A stretch of 64,000 bases of DNA from Vigna angularis. Lineage: Eukaryota; Streptophyta; Magnoliopsida; Fabales; Fabaceae. Positions 23,972 to 34,954 of this stretch are shown piece after piece. The stretch covers positions 25,152,077 through 25,216,076 of the forward strand of contig NC_068973.1 of NCBI RefSeq assembly GCF_016808095.1. The letters are read 5' to 3'. Each line of letters opens with the position of its first letter. Position 1 is the stretch's first letter. The translations under genes and the position numbers were made by a program. Below the pieces are notes generated by a model that was not told the origin of the DNA, ran no database searches, and was given only the letters and a program-made list of their open reading frames with translations.

Positions 23972-24280
23972 GAGTGGGGCAAAATATGTTTTGATGCACT
24001 AGACACCACTAATAATGGGAAACTTGGGTCATCCATGCCAAAAATGAAAAAAATCCATCCAAATGACATAAAAAATGACTTTGGGGAGTCAAGTTCTCCC
24101 AAGGGCTCATTGTTGATTTGTACAAAAAGTTGAACGTGCCTCCTCAACTAGGAGAACCTGACTTCCTAGAGTCATTTTTTATGTCCTTTGGATGATTTTG
24201 TTTTCATTTTTTGGCATGGATGACCCAAGTTCCTAATCATTGATGGTGTCTAGTGCATCAAAGCAAATTTTGCTCCACTA
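23972..24280. mobile_element. foldback element with about 130-bp inverted arms
   Basis: The left arm (GAGTGGGGCAAAATATG... TTGATGCACTAGACACC... CTTGGGTCATCCATGCC) recurs in reverse complement on the right, ending GATGGTGTCTAGTGCATCAA ... TTTTGCTCCACT. The arms run for about 130 bp with small differences and are separated by about 55 bp. It is non-coding, so a MITE-like or foldback element. I found no secure target duplication. Confidence 0.75.
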
Positions 24281-24337
24281 AATATTGTAATGAATAACAA
24301 TGACCGACGATCTCCACCTTGATAATTTGGTGAGCAT

Positions 24338-24487
24338 GAACGAGAGAAGAAAGGGAAGAAAAATTAGGGATTGTGAGTGAATGTGGTTGCGGAGGGAATG
24401 TGAAAAAAAAATGAATGAGAGAAGAGAGTGAAGAAAAATTTGGGATTGTGAATGAATGTGGTTGCAGAGGGAACTTGAAAAAAGAAG
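24338..24487. repeat. 75-bp tandem duplication
   Basis: Two tandem copies start GAACGAGAGAAGA and GAATGAGAGAAGA (24338 and 24413). Both contain GAAGAAAAATT, GGGATTGTGA and GAATGTGGTTGC, with a few substitutions. Confidence 0.82.
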
Positions 24488-24499
24488 AAGAGATTGAAG

Positions 24500-24827
24500 A
24501 GATATTATGATAGGTTTATTAAAACAAGTCATAATATATTTTGAAGAAAATTTCGAATTTGGTCATGGGATTTTATGTATTATGACAGGTTCTAAGTTAA
24601 CAATCATAAAAAGGTATATTATGATAGGTTTTTGTATACCTGTTATAATACATTTTGTATTTATTTTCAATTTTGGCACCACATTATATTTTATGACTGA
24701 TGTTCAAAACTATGTCATAATAAATCTTATTGTTATAATGGAAATAAATGCACTGACCAACCTATTAAAATAGGTGTATTTCACCAATCATAATAAATCA
24801 TCATAAAATCCTATTTTTCTACTAATG
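24500..24827. mobile_element. CACTA-type transposon end with palindromic subterminal repeats
   Basis: On the minus strand the sequence from 24827 reads CATTAGTAGAAAAATAGGAT, close to the CACTA-superfamily terminus CACTAGTAGAAAAA. Inward there are at least four short palindromic units of the type ATTATGACAGGTTT...AAACCTGTCATAAT (near 24505, 24575, 24615 and 24695). Clustered subterminal repeats are where En/Spm-type transposases bind. The opposite end was not found. Confidence 0.6.
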
Positions 24828-25195
24828 ATTCATGTTATTCTAACCTATAATTAATTGTTGTTACAATATGTCTACATGATATACCGAACAAATCCCAAAA
24901 ATAGAATGTTGCAAGAGTGCTTTTTAGGTCAACAATAAATGAAATGTCCATCACAACCTTTAACACTCATTTCTTATTTTCATTCTTAATGTTAAATACT
25001 CTTTCACACTTGAGTGTTTTAACTCAACAACTATGAGTCACCAACTTTAATAAACAAAATCACAAATTAACGCTTTGTAAGAGTTATGTTCACAACCAAC
25101 ATACAACAACCATGTGAATGCAAACATTCAACAACAACCCCAACACCAACGAACTCGATTTCAGTGTGCATTGACTTCAACTTCTTCCTTCAAAT

Positions 25196-26621
25196 TAGGG
25201 CTGGGTATGATTATCCTAACTGTATTAAACTATAGATTATCTATACTATATTATACTATATTATACTATATTATACTATAAAAACTGAATTATACTATTT
25301 TGTAGTTCAATTTAAAAAAACTGAACTTTCCTATTAGTGGTTCAGTTAACTCAGTTAACTGTTTTAAAACAGTAAGAAAATACAACTTGATTAAAACAAA
25401 TTGTTGCTTCACCCAAACATAATGAAAACATACTATTTATTTTTTTTATCAAATAACTTATTGAAAAGTGATTTTAAATAAACAAATATCCTAAATTAAA
25501 TTTCTAAAAGAAAAAGTTTAAGTGTTAGTTTTAAAAAAAAATACTCTAAGAATTTAGATAAATTTTTCAAACTTGTTCCGAAATAGTTTTAAGAAAAAAA
25601 ATATATTTAATACTATTTACAAATTGGTATGAATTATTTTTTTCTCATACATGTAACTTAGTTATTTATATTAATTTATATTTTTATATCCTAATTTTCA
25701 TAATTATATATCATATTCGTTTATTATTATTTTTATTTTTACTAAAAATTATTATACTATTGAAATTTATAAATGGATAGATTTTGACTAAGGTTTTTCT
25801 TATCAATTTTTTTAATGTAATCTATGCAATTAAATTTTATTTAAGTTAAGAATTTAAATAAACTTTTCAAACTTATTCTAAAATAGTTTTAAGATAAAAA
25901 AAGAAAAGAAAAAACACATTTAATACTATTTACAAATTGTTATGAATTATTTTTTCTCATAAAATATGTAACTTAGTTATTTGTATTAATTTATATTTGT
26001 ATATCCTACTTTTCATAATTATATATCATACTCGTTTATTATTATTTTTATTTTTACTAAAAATTATTATGCTGTTGAAATTTATAAATGAATAGATTTT
26101 GACCAAGGTTTTTCTTATCAATTTTTCTAATGTAATCAATGAAATTAAATTTTATTTAAGTTAAGAATTTAAATAAATTTTTCAAACTTATTCTGAAATA
26201 GTTTTAAGATAAAAAAAAAACATGCAGTTTCTGTATGTTTGCGATGCCAATACGAATTGCAGTTTATTTTGGTTACTATTGTATGGTTTACCATATGAAA
26301 TAGTTAACTGCCAATAGAAAAATCCAATTTTTTTTAAAATTGAATAGTTGAGTATAGTTCAGTTTTTAATAAAAATAGTTTAGTTTTTATAGTATAGATA
26401 TAGTTTAGTACAATTAGGTTAATTATGCCCAGCACAATAAATAGTTAACTAAACTATGAATACAATTTACTGAATTGTATTGCAGTTAACTAAACTAAAA
26501 AATAGTTTAGTTCAGTTTTTTTGAACTATTTTGTAGTTCAGTCCAATTTTTTTGAACTATTTAATAGTTAACTATAATTGGTTTATAGTACAGTGCAAAC
26601 AGTGCAGTTTGCTCACCCCTA
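25196..26621. mobile_element. non-autonomous hAT-like element with 8-bp target duplication
   Basis: The element begins TAGGGCTGGGTATGA and ends TTTGCTCACCCCTA, imperfect inverted ends typical of plant hAT elements. An exact 8-bp direct repeat, CTTCAAAT, flanks it (25188-25195 and 26622-26629), the length expected for hAT. The 1426-bp interior is extremely AT-rich and non-coding. Inner arms carry many ACTATA/TATAGT and CAGTTAACTNAACT words that can pair across the element. A 300-bp tandem duplication occupies the centre. Confidence 0.88.
25551..26215. repeat. about 300-bp tandem duplication inside the hAT-like element
   Basis: Copies start at 25551 (AATTTAGATAAATTTTTCAA), 25851 and 26166. The first two are 300 and 315 bp and share long blocks such as CATAATTATATATCATA and TTTGACNAAGGTTTTTCTTA. 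The third is a 50-bp partial copy that stops after GTTTTAAGATAAAAAA. Confidence 0.88.
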
Positions 26622-26629
26622 CTTCAAAT

Positions 26630-28025
26630 GTTCAATACCCACAATTTTAGAGACCAAATTTTCTTTCTTAAAAATTACACGTGTCAACATTAAAAGAGTC
26701 ACATCATCAAACCATTTGAACCAGAAAAATATAATTCATGCATTAATAAAATATAAGAATAAAACTAGTCTAAATTTTTGGAAAAGAATAAATTTTAATT
26801 TTGCATTAATAAAAATATATTTAATTCTTAATTTGAATTAAATATTGAAAACACTTTTGTTACATTAGCTTTAGCTAATTTAAAATTTAAAATTTTTTGA
26901 AGGTTACTAGTTCAATTATTCAATATGCCTTTAAACTATTTAATCCTTTCAGCTTAGGTACTTAATGAAATTCTAATAAAAATATGATTGTAATTCTTTC
27001 TCATAATATGCATAAACATAATTAAATTCTTTCTCATAATATATAAACATACTTATTAATTTGACCGTTTTTATACATAAGAAATATATTTATATAATGT
27101 GGTAGCACATCTTTCTAGTCGGTTTTTAACAAATTATGTTATAGATAAGATTTACGTTCTTATTCAATATTTTATCTTTAATCATTTGAGTTTTACGTGA
27201 ACTCCATTTAACTTTTTTTTAACACTTTATGTATCATAATGATTTTCTATTTTATTTTTACGAAAGAATAATAATAAATATCAATTAAAATATATGTAAA
27301 AGAATCCATTTTCTTTCCTTACATTTTTTTTCATTAATTATAAATATTAAAAATTAACTCAAATTAACATACATGTTTTTCCTTAGTTGTTATAACCTAA
27401 AATAATAAAAATTTAAATTTGAAAAAAACACAAACACATATTTTAAATACGAACATAGAAAAGTGTATTTTAAAAGTGATATTGTTTTTAAAATATTGAG
27501 ATTTTCTTATTTTAGTGATGAAATAATTTTATATAAATAGAAATTTTTTAAAAGAGTTATGTTACTAAAAAGATAAGAAACTCTTCTCTAGGAGCTTTTT
27601 TCTTTTTCTTTAAGATTGTTTACAATTTGTTCATTTTTTTTGAAAATTAAAGATAATAGGATTTCTCCTGGCAGAGAACTCGTTAAGATTAATAAATTAA
27701 TTTCTTCTTTAGAACAAGTTAATTTTCAGTCCTTTTTTCTTGTTTTCTTTGTTTCAGCTGGTTATGTCAGGTTTTACTGCTTGCATGAATCTTTGTGTTG
27801 TGTTTATTGAATCTTTGTTGATCAATGTCTTTGTTGGCTTGGTGAGATCGTTTGATGTTGTCTCTAGGTATAGAAAGGGGTAGCCTATGAGTTAGGAGGC
27901 ATTTTGGATTTTTGAGCTGTTGAGCAACTTTGTCAAGGAAAGGGAAACTAGTCTTTAAATCCTTTGTAGTGTTCTTGCAAATTTGATGATGGCATGTTGG
28001 TGATTGATTTCATGTTGAAAAGGAA
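26630..28025. other. AT-rich spacer, no feature recognised
   Basis: Very AT-rich to about 27600, then mixed sequence around 27640-28000 with no open frame of note. No repeat ends or splice-consistent coding segments were found. Confidence 0.5.
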
Positions 28026-28039
28026 CTTTACAAAAAAAA

Positions 28040-28340
28040 AGGGATTACCGACGAACGTAATCCTTCAGAAACAACTAAAATTCATCATTAATACTCTATT
28101 CCACGGATTACCGACATCCAGATATCCGTCGGTAAATCCTTTGTCGGTAACCATTAACGACGAATATTGCCTTTTTGATAATTACCGACGGCCTTTTCCT
28201 TCGATAATTATTGACGACCCTATTTCGTCGGTAATTACCGAAGGAACTGGCCATTAGTAATTACCGAAGGAAAAGGTCGTCAACAATTACCGAAGGAAAA
28301 GACCGTCGGGAATTATCGAAGGAAAAGGCCAGTGGTAGTT
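28040..28340. repeat. CACTA subterminal repeats (ACCGACG / CGTCGGT)
   Basis: At least ten copies in both orientations of AATTACCGACGG and variants (ATTACCGAAGG, CGTCGGTAATT, TTACCGACGAACG) within 300 bp. Such clustered units near the terminus are transposase-binding repeats in En/Spm-type elements. The GACGG and GAAGG variants alternate. Confidence 0.82.
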
Positions 28341-28689
28341 CCGTTGTAAAAAGCCAAGCAAAATTGAGTTCAATTTGTATTTGTTATCCAACTACCCAAA
28401 CTTGCATAAAATGTTCACAATACAGACAAACATGCATAACATTTTCAAATCACAGAAAGACCTGCATAATATACATCCCAAAATAGTCCAATCATTGATG
28501 GAATAAACAATATGACATAATTTGTATTGTTCAAATTTAAGAACTTGTATTTGTAAAGTAAACATGAAACGTAAAACAATATGATCTACACCAACAAAGT
28601 ATATATGTTTAAAACAAATGAGGAAATGTAATATAGTTGAATAATATGTTCTAACAATTATGTTTACTAATAACAAGAAGACTAATAAT

Positions 28690-30373
28690 CTATATAGTCA
28701 TCATCATAATGGTCTTCATCATCCTGATGTTGTGTAGGTGGCTGGACTGGTGTGGATTGGACTGATATGGATTGGTCTGGAGTGGGCTAGACTGATGTGG
28801 GCTGCTCTAGGACGGCGGGTGATGGGGAGGGTTGTAGCTAGGTCGAAGGGACGGTTGACTAAAGTTGTGAAGCTTCAAGCAACAATCTCATGACCAGTTG
28901 TTTAAAGTTTGTAAACTCGTGTTTCAAATTAGTGTATTCTTGGTCATGTTGCTCTAGTGCCTACGTGAGGCGAACAATGACCTCGTTAACAATAGTGGTG
29001 GAAGAAGAAGGTTGGTGCTTCAAAGTACCTCCCCTTCTTGTTGTGTAGTTCGTAGCAAGTTGTCCTACACTGTACACTCGTCCCTTGTTTTCCCCACCAA
29101 CGACATCGACCCAACATTGTGTCCTACGAATGTCGTCATCTTCATTATTTGCGTTATCCGGTGTAGGAGTTGACCCATGTTCGGATCTAACTTGTGAAAG
29201 TCTCGTAGAAAAATATTTTTGTTCAAACATTATACTTATTGTTAGTGAATAATGTAGTAACATAAGGAAAAATTACTAGTAGTAACAATATTGTATGCTT
29301 ACATGAGTCTTCCAAGACCTTTCATTAACAAATCGACTAGTTCCCCTCCGAACATGAGTCTGTGAAAAACCTCATCAATATGGACCACCCGTTCAAGCTT
29401 TTTGTCCTGTAACAAAATTTGGATTTAGAAGTGAACATAAAATAGAAAATACACAAGTTATATATGAAAAAGTTAAAAAAGTAATCAAGGTTTACCATGC
29501 GAATGACATGTTCATTAACCGTGATCGATCCATTGGTATGTAGAGTCCCACCCTTTTCAGAAGTTTTGTTCTTTTGGGTAGTAGCACACTTATTTCGAAA
29601 CTCTACTAAATTCCAATGAGCGAGTAAAGAGTTCCATATGTACTCGCCTAGCTAGTAAGGGCGCTCCCCTGCATTGCGAGCATCTCTAAACGTCTTTGAC
29701 AGTCGATAAGATGCTTTAGTGTGGAAATTTCTATGTATTTCACTCTCATGTTCAGGTTTCCACTACACCTTCATCTATAACAATAAACAATACAAACATT
29801 GATTAATTAACATACTAAAAGGAAGGAAAATTATAGTTTAATGGGTTGTTCACCTTAATGGATGGAAGAAACCTACATATAAAGAAATAAAGTGATTTGA
29901 ATTAAGACAAACTTAATACATCAAAATTATTAAGAAAGGGATTAAAGTCTTACCCTCGACCATAAGACTGAATCCATGGTCGATCATGGAGAGGCGGGTC
30001 AACACCATCAGTAGCTGAATCTTCATTAACAGATGGTGTGACAATCTCAGAAAGCGGTACAAAAGATGCGAAAGGTATAGAAGTAGGGTCAGGGGGAGGG
30101 GTAAGGGTAATAATCACAAGGGGAGGAAGAATGTCTACTGTAGGGGGAGGAGGAGGGTTTGTTGCAGGGGGAGGAAGAGGGTCTGCTACAGCTAAAAGAA
30201 GGGGGTTTGCTGCATTTGATGGCCCCACGGACGAAGGACTGGGGGCAATAGTGGTAGGTAGTCGAGTAGGCACCCTAATTACATACCGTGGTGCTTGTCG
30301 TTCCCTCTTTTTAGGCCTTGCTACCCCCTTTCCTTTATCACGACATTTTGAACCTTCTCCTATCATTACTGCA
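28690..30373 (-). pseudogene. Ptta/En/Spm-type CACTA second gene, broken
   Basis: Exon 1 (about 30371-29954) starts MIGEGSKCRDKGKGVARPKK, has a long Pro-rich stretch and ends RPWIQSYGRG. A 19-nt exon (29872-29854) adds FLPSIK. Exon 3 (about 29773-29497) carries the conserved core (KTFRDARNAGERPY; LVEFRNKCATTQKNK; GGTLHTNGS) but has two in-frame TAG codons, in MKV*WKPE and RPY*LGEY. Exon 4 (about 29402-29303) and a last part (29263-28690; VDVVGGENKGRVYSVGQLA) follow with another stop after IVNEVIVRLT. These blocks match the plant transposase family called Ptta/En/Spm. The splice borders are good, so this is a once-spliced gene that has since decayed. Confidence 0.8.
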
Positions 30374-32197
30374 TTCAAATAGTTTAAAATAAAGTGAAAC
30401 AATATAGTGTGTATAATTCAACAACAAATTATGGGTCGTGAAAGAACTCAAAACTGATGGAATGATAGAGATTGAATCTCTAATTTCAAGAAGAGTCAAG
30501 AAGGTGAACAGGAAGCTGCTGAAGATAAGTTATTGTGAAGAAAGAAAGGAGAACACCAAGATAAAAAATGTGACATGAGCTTAATGGTGTCAAGCTAGTG
30601 ACGTTAAAGAAGCACTTTCTAGGAGGCATCCCAACTTTCTAAACCTTTCTTTTTGATAATTTGTTTTGTTATTGTACTTGGCTTGAATTAACTACACTGA
30701 TGTGGTTCAATGATGCTGTGTTTTGTGATAAGTATTGCTTTATGATGCTCCATTATTGATTGATGTTGAGGTGATGCATGATGTGCTTATATACAGGTGA
30801 TAACTCACAGTTTGTGTGAAATAGATGCATGAGGAAAAGTTTGATTGAGATATTGAGGAGGATGTTTATCTGAATTCTGAACTTGAAAGTAACCTGTGTG
30901 AGGATTGAACTTTAGAGTTTTTTTTTGGTGAATAATTGTTATTACTTTGAAAGCATGAATCATTTTTCCCAAATTTTCTGTGATTGAACCACTTGCTTGC
31001 AGGTTTCATATGATAAAGGCCATCTTTTGTTATCCCTTTTTAGCCTACACATGATTTTAGCCCAATAAAAAGAGAACAATTTGTTCTGACCTTTGAATCT
31101 TGAGCCTTAAGCATGTTATGAAAACCCTGTTTGAAAATCTTTACCTTGAGTTAAGTTGAGAACATTTGTGGGGTACTGATGAAGGTTCAAGTTTGGGGTT
31201 ACTGGGAAATTTGAGAAAAGAGATCAAAAGAAAAAGCATTGAGCTAAGCAGTGAGTAAATGAAAAGCGAAAGCAAAGGAAAGGAAAAAGGAAAAGAAAAA
31301 TAAAAAGCTCAATGCAAGGGAAAGTTGGGAATAAGTGAAGATGGTTCTGGGAAAGAGAGGTTGTGTTTGAATGATGAAATCATAGATGTCTCTCTTAACT
31401 CAAAGATTTTGTTGTCTAGAAAAACTAATTTTCTTCTTAGCCCAATCAAGCTACAAGCTGAGAAAAGACCTTGTGATGAAAACTTGCTTGTGAGTATGTT
31501 GATTATGATTAAATGAAAGGCAAAGTTAATTTGTGTGACATTGTGATAACAGAGTGAAAGAGACACCAACACTTCACTATACACCTTTGAGTTTGAGTGA
31601 TACACTTTTGAGTGCTTGAGTGATACACTTTTGAGTGCTTGAATGAAACACTTTCCTTAAGGAGGAGTAGTTCTTTGAATTCATGATTTCATCTTTGCTT
31701 GGTTGATTCAATGTTCTTAAGGATAACATCTGTTGAAGTACATGAGCATCACATTGAGTTTGATTGAATTAAGGCATCTATACATCTTGATTGACATCTT
31801 TATGATGAGCTGATAAAAGTGATTACTTGTCCTGGAAGAAAACGTTTTGAAATATGCTGAGCCATTGTAGTAATTATTGAGACAAGCTAAGTTATATTTT
31901 GTTTTGCTTGAGGACAAGCAAAGTTCTAAGTTTGGGGTTATGATAATGGTTGAAAATACCGTTATCTGTGATGTGATTTTGATACTAAATGCACCCTCTT
32001 CTACTTAGAAACTTGCTTGAAATCATGCTTTTCTGTTAAGTTGTGTAAATAAGAGAGTTAAGGTTGAACTTGATGATTTTATGACTAAATTCCCTTGTTT
32101 TGGCAGGAAATGAGATAATATGGAAGCAAAGCTAAAGTGCCAAAGAGATGGAGCTCAGAAAGATTTGGAAAAGCACCAGAAAGTAGGAAGGCCCGAA

Positions 32198-32392
32198 GCT
32201 TGAGCGCCCTTTTTGGAGCCCTCAACGCCAAAGCCTACTGCACACCGCTTGGGCGCCCTTTTTGGGGCGCGGAGCGCCACTTTTCCTGAAGAAGCACACC
32301 TGCTTACCCTCCGAGTGAAGTTGAGCGCCAATTTTAGTATCGCAGCATGCCTAGGCGCCCTAAGTGGGGCGCTAAGCGCCAGCGTGATGGGC
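32198..32392. repeat. GC-rich hairpin cluster in gypsy LTR A
   Basis: Several self-complementary units lie in about 190 bp: GGGCGCCCTTTTTGGGGCGC, GCGCCCTAAGTGGGGCGC, and TGAGCGCC and GGAGCGCC words. GCGCCC pairs with GGGCGC across 5-7 bases. It ends about 30 bp before the TATA box at 32421. Confidence 0.85.
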
Positions 32393-32420
32393 ATGGGCTT
32401 TGTTTATGTTTTGATTCCAC

Positions 32421-32431
32421 TCTATATAAAG
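32421..32431 (+). promoter_or_regulatory. TATA box of gypsy LTR promoter
   Basis: TCTATATAAAGG is a good plant TATA box just after the GC-rich cluster. Equivalent positions in the other copies read TATATTTAAGG (41639), ATATATAAG (43525) and CTATTTAAGG (54992). Confidence 0.6.
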
Positions 32432-33286
32432 GACCCAGATGCCCTAGGTTTTTGTATCTTTGGCAAAGGAGGCGCAACAACACACTCTTCTACTCTTTGA
32501 AGGCAGATTTGGATGCGGGAGCTTCCGTCTTCAACTTTTAGGGTTTTTCTATCTCATTCTTCTCCATTGTACATCTAGTTTCACCATGACAATGGGGAGC
32601 TAACTTCTATTTGTTGTTGGGGGATAATGTAACCTTGTGAACTCTCATGTATTTGAATTGATTCTTAATAATTTATGCTTCTTTCATTAATTTTTAGGGT
32701 AATTCTTCTATGATCAGTGCTTGCTTTGTTTAACTCATTCGTAGCGTGATGTATGAATTGCATGAGTGCCGGGAGGTTCCTTACAATTTAGGTTCTTGTA
32801 GAATTATTCCCAAGAACAATATTTCTCAAGGATGGGGGTATGAGTCTTGGTCGTCTTAAGCTCCTGATCTTCATAATTAATTATTAGGAATACTAGGAAT
32901 TGTATGAATTAGTAATTAAGGTTAAGCTTTCTTCACCGAGGGATCATGTTTTAAGTAATTTAGTGAGTGACATTGACTTTAATGAAAGAAGAAGAATTCT
33001 TATATACATGAGAGTAAACTCGGTGAAATCTAACCCCAACAACATATTCATCTCATAACATAAACATCATCCGTTCATCGATGTGCTACTCTTCAATTGA
33101 TCAAAACTGCATTCATATTTAATTTTCTGTATTTGCATTCTACACCAATGATTTCGTTCCTTTTAAGTCTTAATTAATCGAGTTATCACACGACTGTCTA
33201 ATGACAAGAGTCTCTTGGGACACGATACTTGGTCTTACAATTTTATATTACTTGTATGATCCGGTACACTTGCTGGTGATTCAACA

Positions 33287-34521
33287 ATTTCCATACTTAC
33301 TATGGTCATACATGTGTTTATATCTGTAGTATGAATATTCATGTTTTTGAATGACAAAACTACTTGTATAATGCATATCTGTATGAAGTAATCGATTACA
33401 GTGTTTATGTAATCAATTAAGTTCATCACATATCATCTAATGCTTAAATTGTGGCAAACCTAAAGTTTTAATCGATTACATTATATGTATAATCGATTAA
33501 AACTCGTGCCTTTGCTAACACCTGTTTGCTGTGTCCAGTGATGAGTTTTTAGTAGAAAAAGTTTTCAAAATTGCTTAAGGGTAATACTTAATCGATTACA
33601 CAATTTCCTTAATCGGTTAATCTGGTACATATTTGAAAACAATTTTCATGTTAAGTCTTAACTGTCATAACAGTCATATTTTGAATTGTTTTCACTTACA
33701 ATAAATGTGCAATCAATTACATTAATTGTGTAATCAGTTAAATCTGTTTTGATGTAAATCTGGTATAGCACTGTTAAATGCTTAACCGATTACATTAATT
33801 TTGTAGTCAATTAAAAAGTGTCAAACATGAGGAAATCTATATATTGATGCATAACACTCTGCATTAATAACTTTTGAGCATTTGAATTTTAATATCTGAC
33901 TTAAGAGAGTCGAGAAAAGGATTTTGCAGGTGTGCTGTTTCTCCAAGAATCAAGATACTAAAGTTTTATAGATTTGAAGGATTCTTGAAGTATTTCTTTG
34001 GACTTTTATTGGCTGCTCAATCATCAGTACATTAAGGTGTTTTCTTTATAGACCAGTACTGTCTTTACAATCCATAGATTGTGGTTTCCCTATGCGTGTT
34101 GCTAGAAAAAGAACGTGTAGTTCTTGTATCTTTGAGAAAGATCTCAAAGGGGTACTATAGAGAGAGGATTGTTCTTTCTATAGTGTGTTTGTTCCTATAG
34201 TAGATTTGTGAGTTGTAGAGGAGATTACATTGAGAGTTGGTCTCTGTAAGTATTGCTGTATTAACTCAATCTTTACAGTGAAAGGTCTTTCAGTCTCAGG
34301 TTGATTGAAAGGGATTGGATGTAGGCATTGAGGCCGAACCAGTATAAAAATCTGTTTGTTTGCTATCCCTTCACTCTTTTACTGCATTATTTTCTTTCTT
34401 GTCTTGTGTGTTCAAGAAAGTTCTAAAGATTTTCTAAACGGTAATAAAAGAACATATTTTCAATAAGAACCAATTCACCCCCTTTCTTGGTGTTGAGAAA
34501 TAAAGCCTAACTGTTTTTACA
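33287..34521 (+). repeat. copia-type (Maximus/SIRE-like) LTR, truncated at the left
   Basis: Shares organisation with the minus-strand LTR at 39581-40974: paired TAATCGATTA palindromes (33389-33813), a TTGAGGCCGAACCAGTATAA block (34330) and, near the end, CCAATTCACCCCCTTTCTTG and GTGTTGAGAAA. The right end is set at TTTTTACA (34521) by analogy. There is no adjoining copia coding sequence, so it is a solo or broken LTR. The left edge coincides with the end of gypsy LTR A and the copia start motif is missing. Confidence 0.7.
33389..33813. repeat. five paired TAATCGATTA palindromes with 21-bp spacing
   Basis: Ten sites of the palindrome TAATCGATTA or one- to three-mismatch variants form five pairs, with starts at 33389/33410, 33469/33490, 33589/33610, 33710/33731 and 33783/33804. 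In each pair the starts are exactly 21 bp apart, while the pairs themselves are 73-121 bp apart. Confidence 0.9.
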
Positions 34522-34954
34522 GGACATAATAAACCTGTCTGACATTAGTTGGTAGAATGAAAGGATCAAACGGTCAATATCTTAATCTCATTTGCAGTTT
34601 GAGAGTGTTAATCCTAGGATCCATTCTTGAAGTAAGTGTGCAATTCTTTCACACATCTCATTTCCCAAATGGGGAGATCTCTTAACTCTTGAATCGTGGC
34701 AGTTAATTCCTGGTTAAAAACCTACGAAGATGCCAAAAACTAATTTTAAAGTAAGAGTATAATTTACCTTGCTCAAAGCATAGGAAAAAAAATATATGTC
34801 ATATCTGAACGGGTTAGGAAACTGTATGTGTATTCGAGCAGAAACATTCTCTTATGCGACTTGCTCAGCCACAAGGAACGAGCTATTACAAATGAAATGA
34901 ATTAGTTTATAAAAATTTAACCATTGCAAAGTTAAGAATTGGGTTATGACATAC
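34522..34954. other. spacer between copia LTR and CACTA transposase exon
   Basis: No coding similarity recognised. It probably includes a 3' intron or 3' exon sequence of the CACTA transposase, because a plausible splice donor lies at 34954 on the minus strand. Confidence 0.4.

Larger units (their letters stand above)
30430..33286 (+). mobile_element. Ty3-gypsy retrotransposon, 3' end only (pol tail, 3' UTR-like region, 3' LTR)
   Basis: Starts in the last part of pol: a decayed RRVKKVNRKLLKISYC-like tail near 30500, then GCTAGTGACGTTAAAGAAGC and AGGCATCCCAA. A 1.3-kb non-coding region follows up to GTTTGGGGTTA and then a complete LTR from 31942. The same landmarks recur in the elements at 43104-46401 and, on the minus strand, at 58328-64000, so this is one family. 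No primer-binding site follows the LTR, which confirms it as a 3' LTR. It sits between the two CACTA genes. Confidence 0.85.
31942..33286 (+). repeat. gypsy-family LTR, copy A (1345 bp)
   Basis: Begins TGATAATGGTTGAAAATACC and ends GTGATTCAACA. A GC-rich hairpin cluster occupies 32198-32392 and a TATA box (TCTATATAAAGG) lies at 32421. The 3' half contains GACACGATACTTGGTCTTAC and CCGGTACACTTGC, shared with the other four long copies in the window. Confidence 0.9.

Noticed and set aside
28026..28340. Regular short repeats resembling a CRISPR array
   Set aside because: Repeats are in both orientations, very short and degenerate, and sit at a CACTA terminus; this is eukaryotic DNA.
30038..30382. 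114-codon Gly-rich plus-strand frame
   Set aside because: It is the antisense of the Pro-rich exon of the CACTA second gene.
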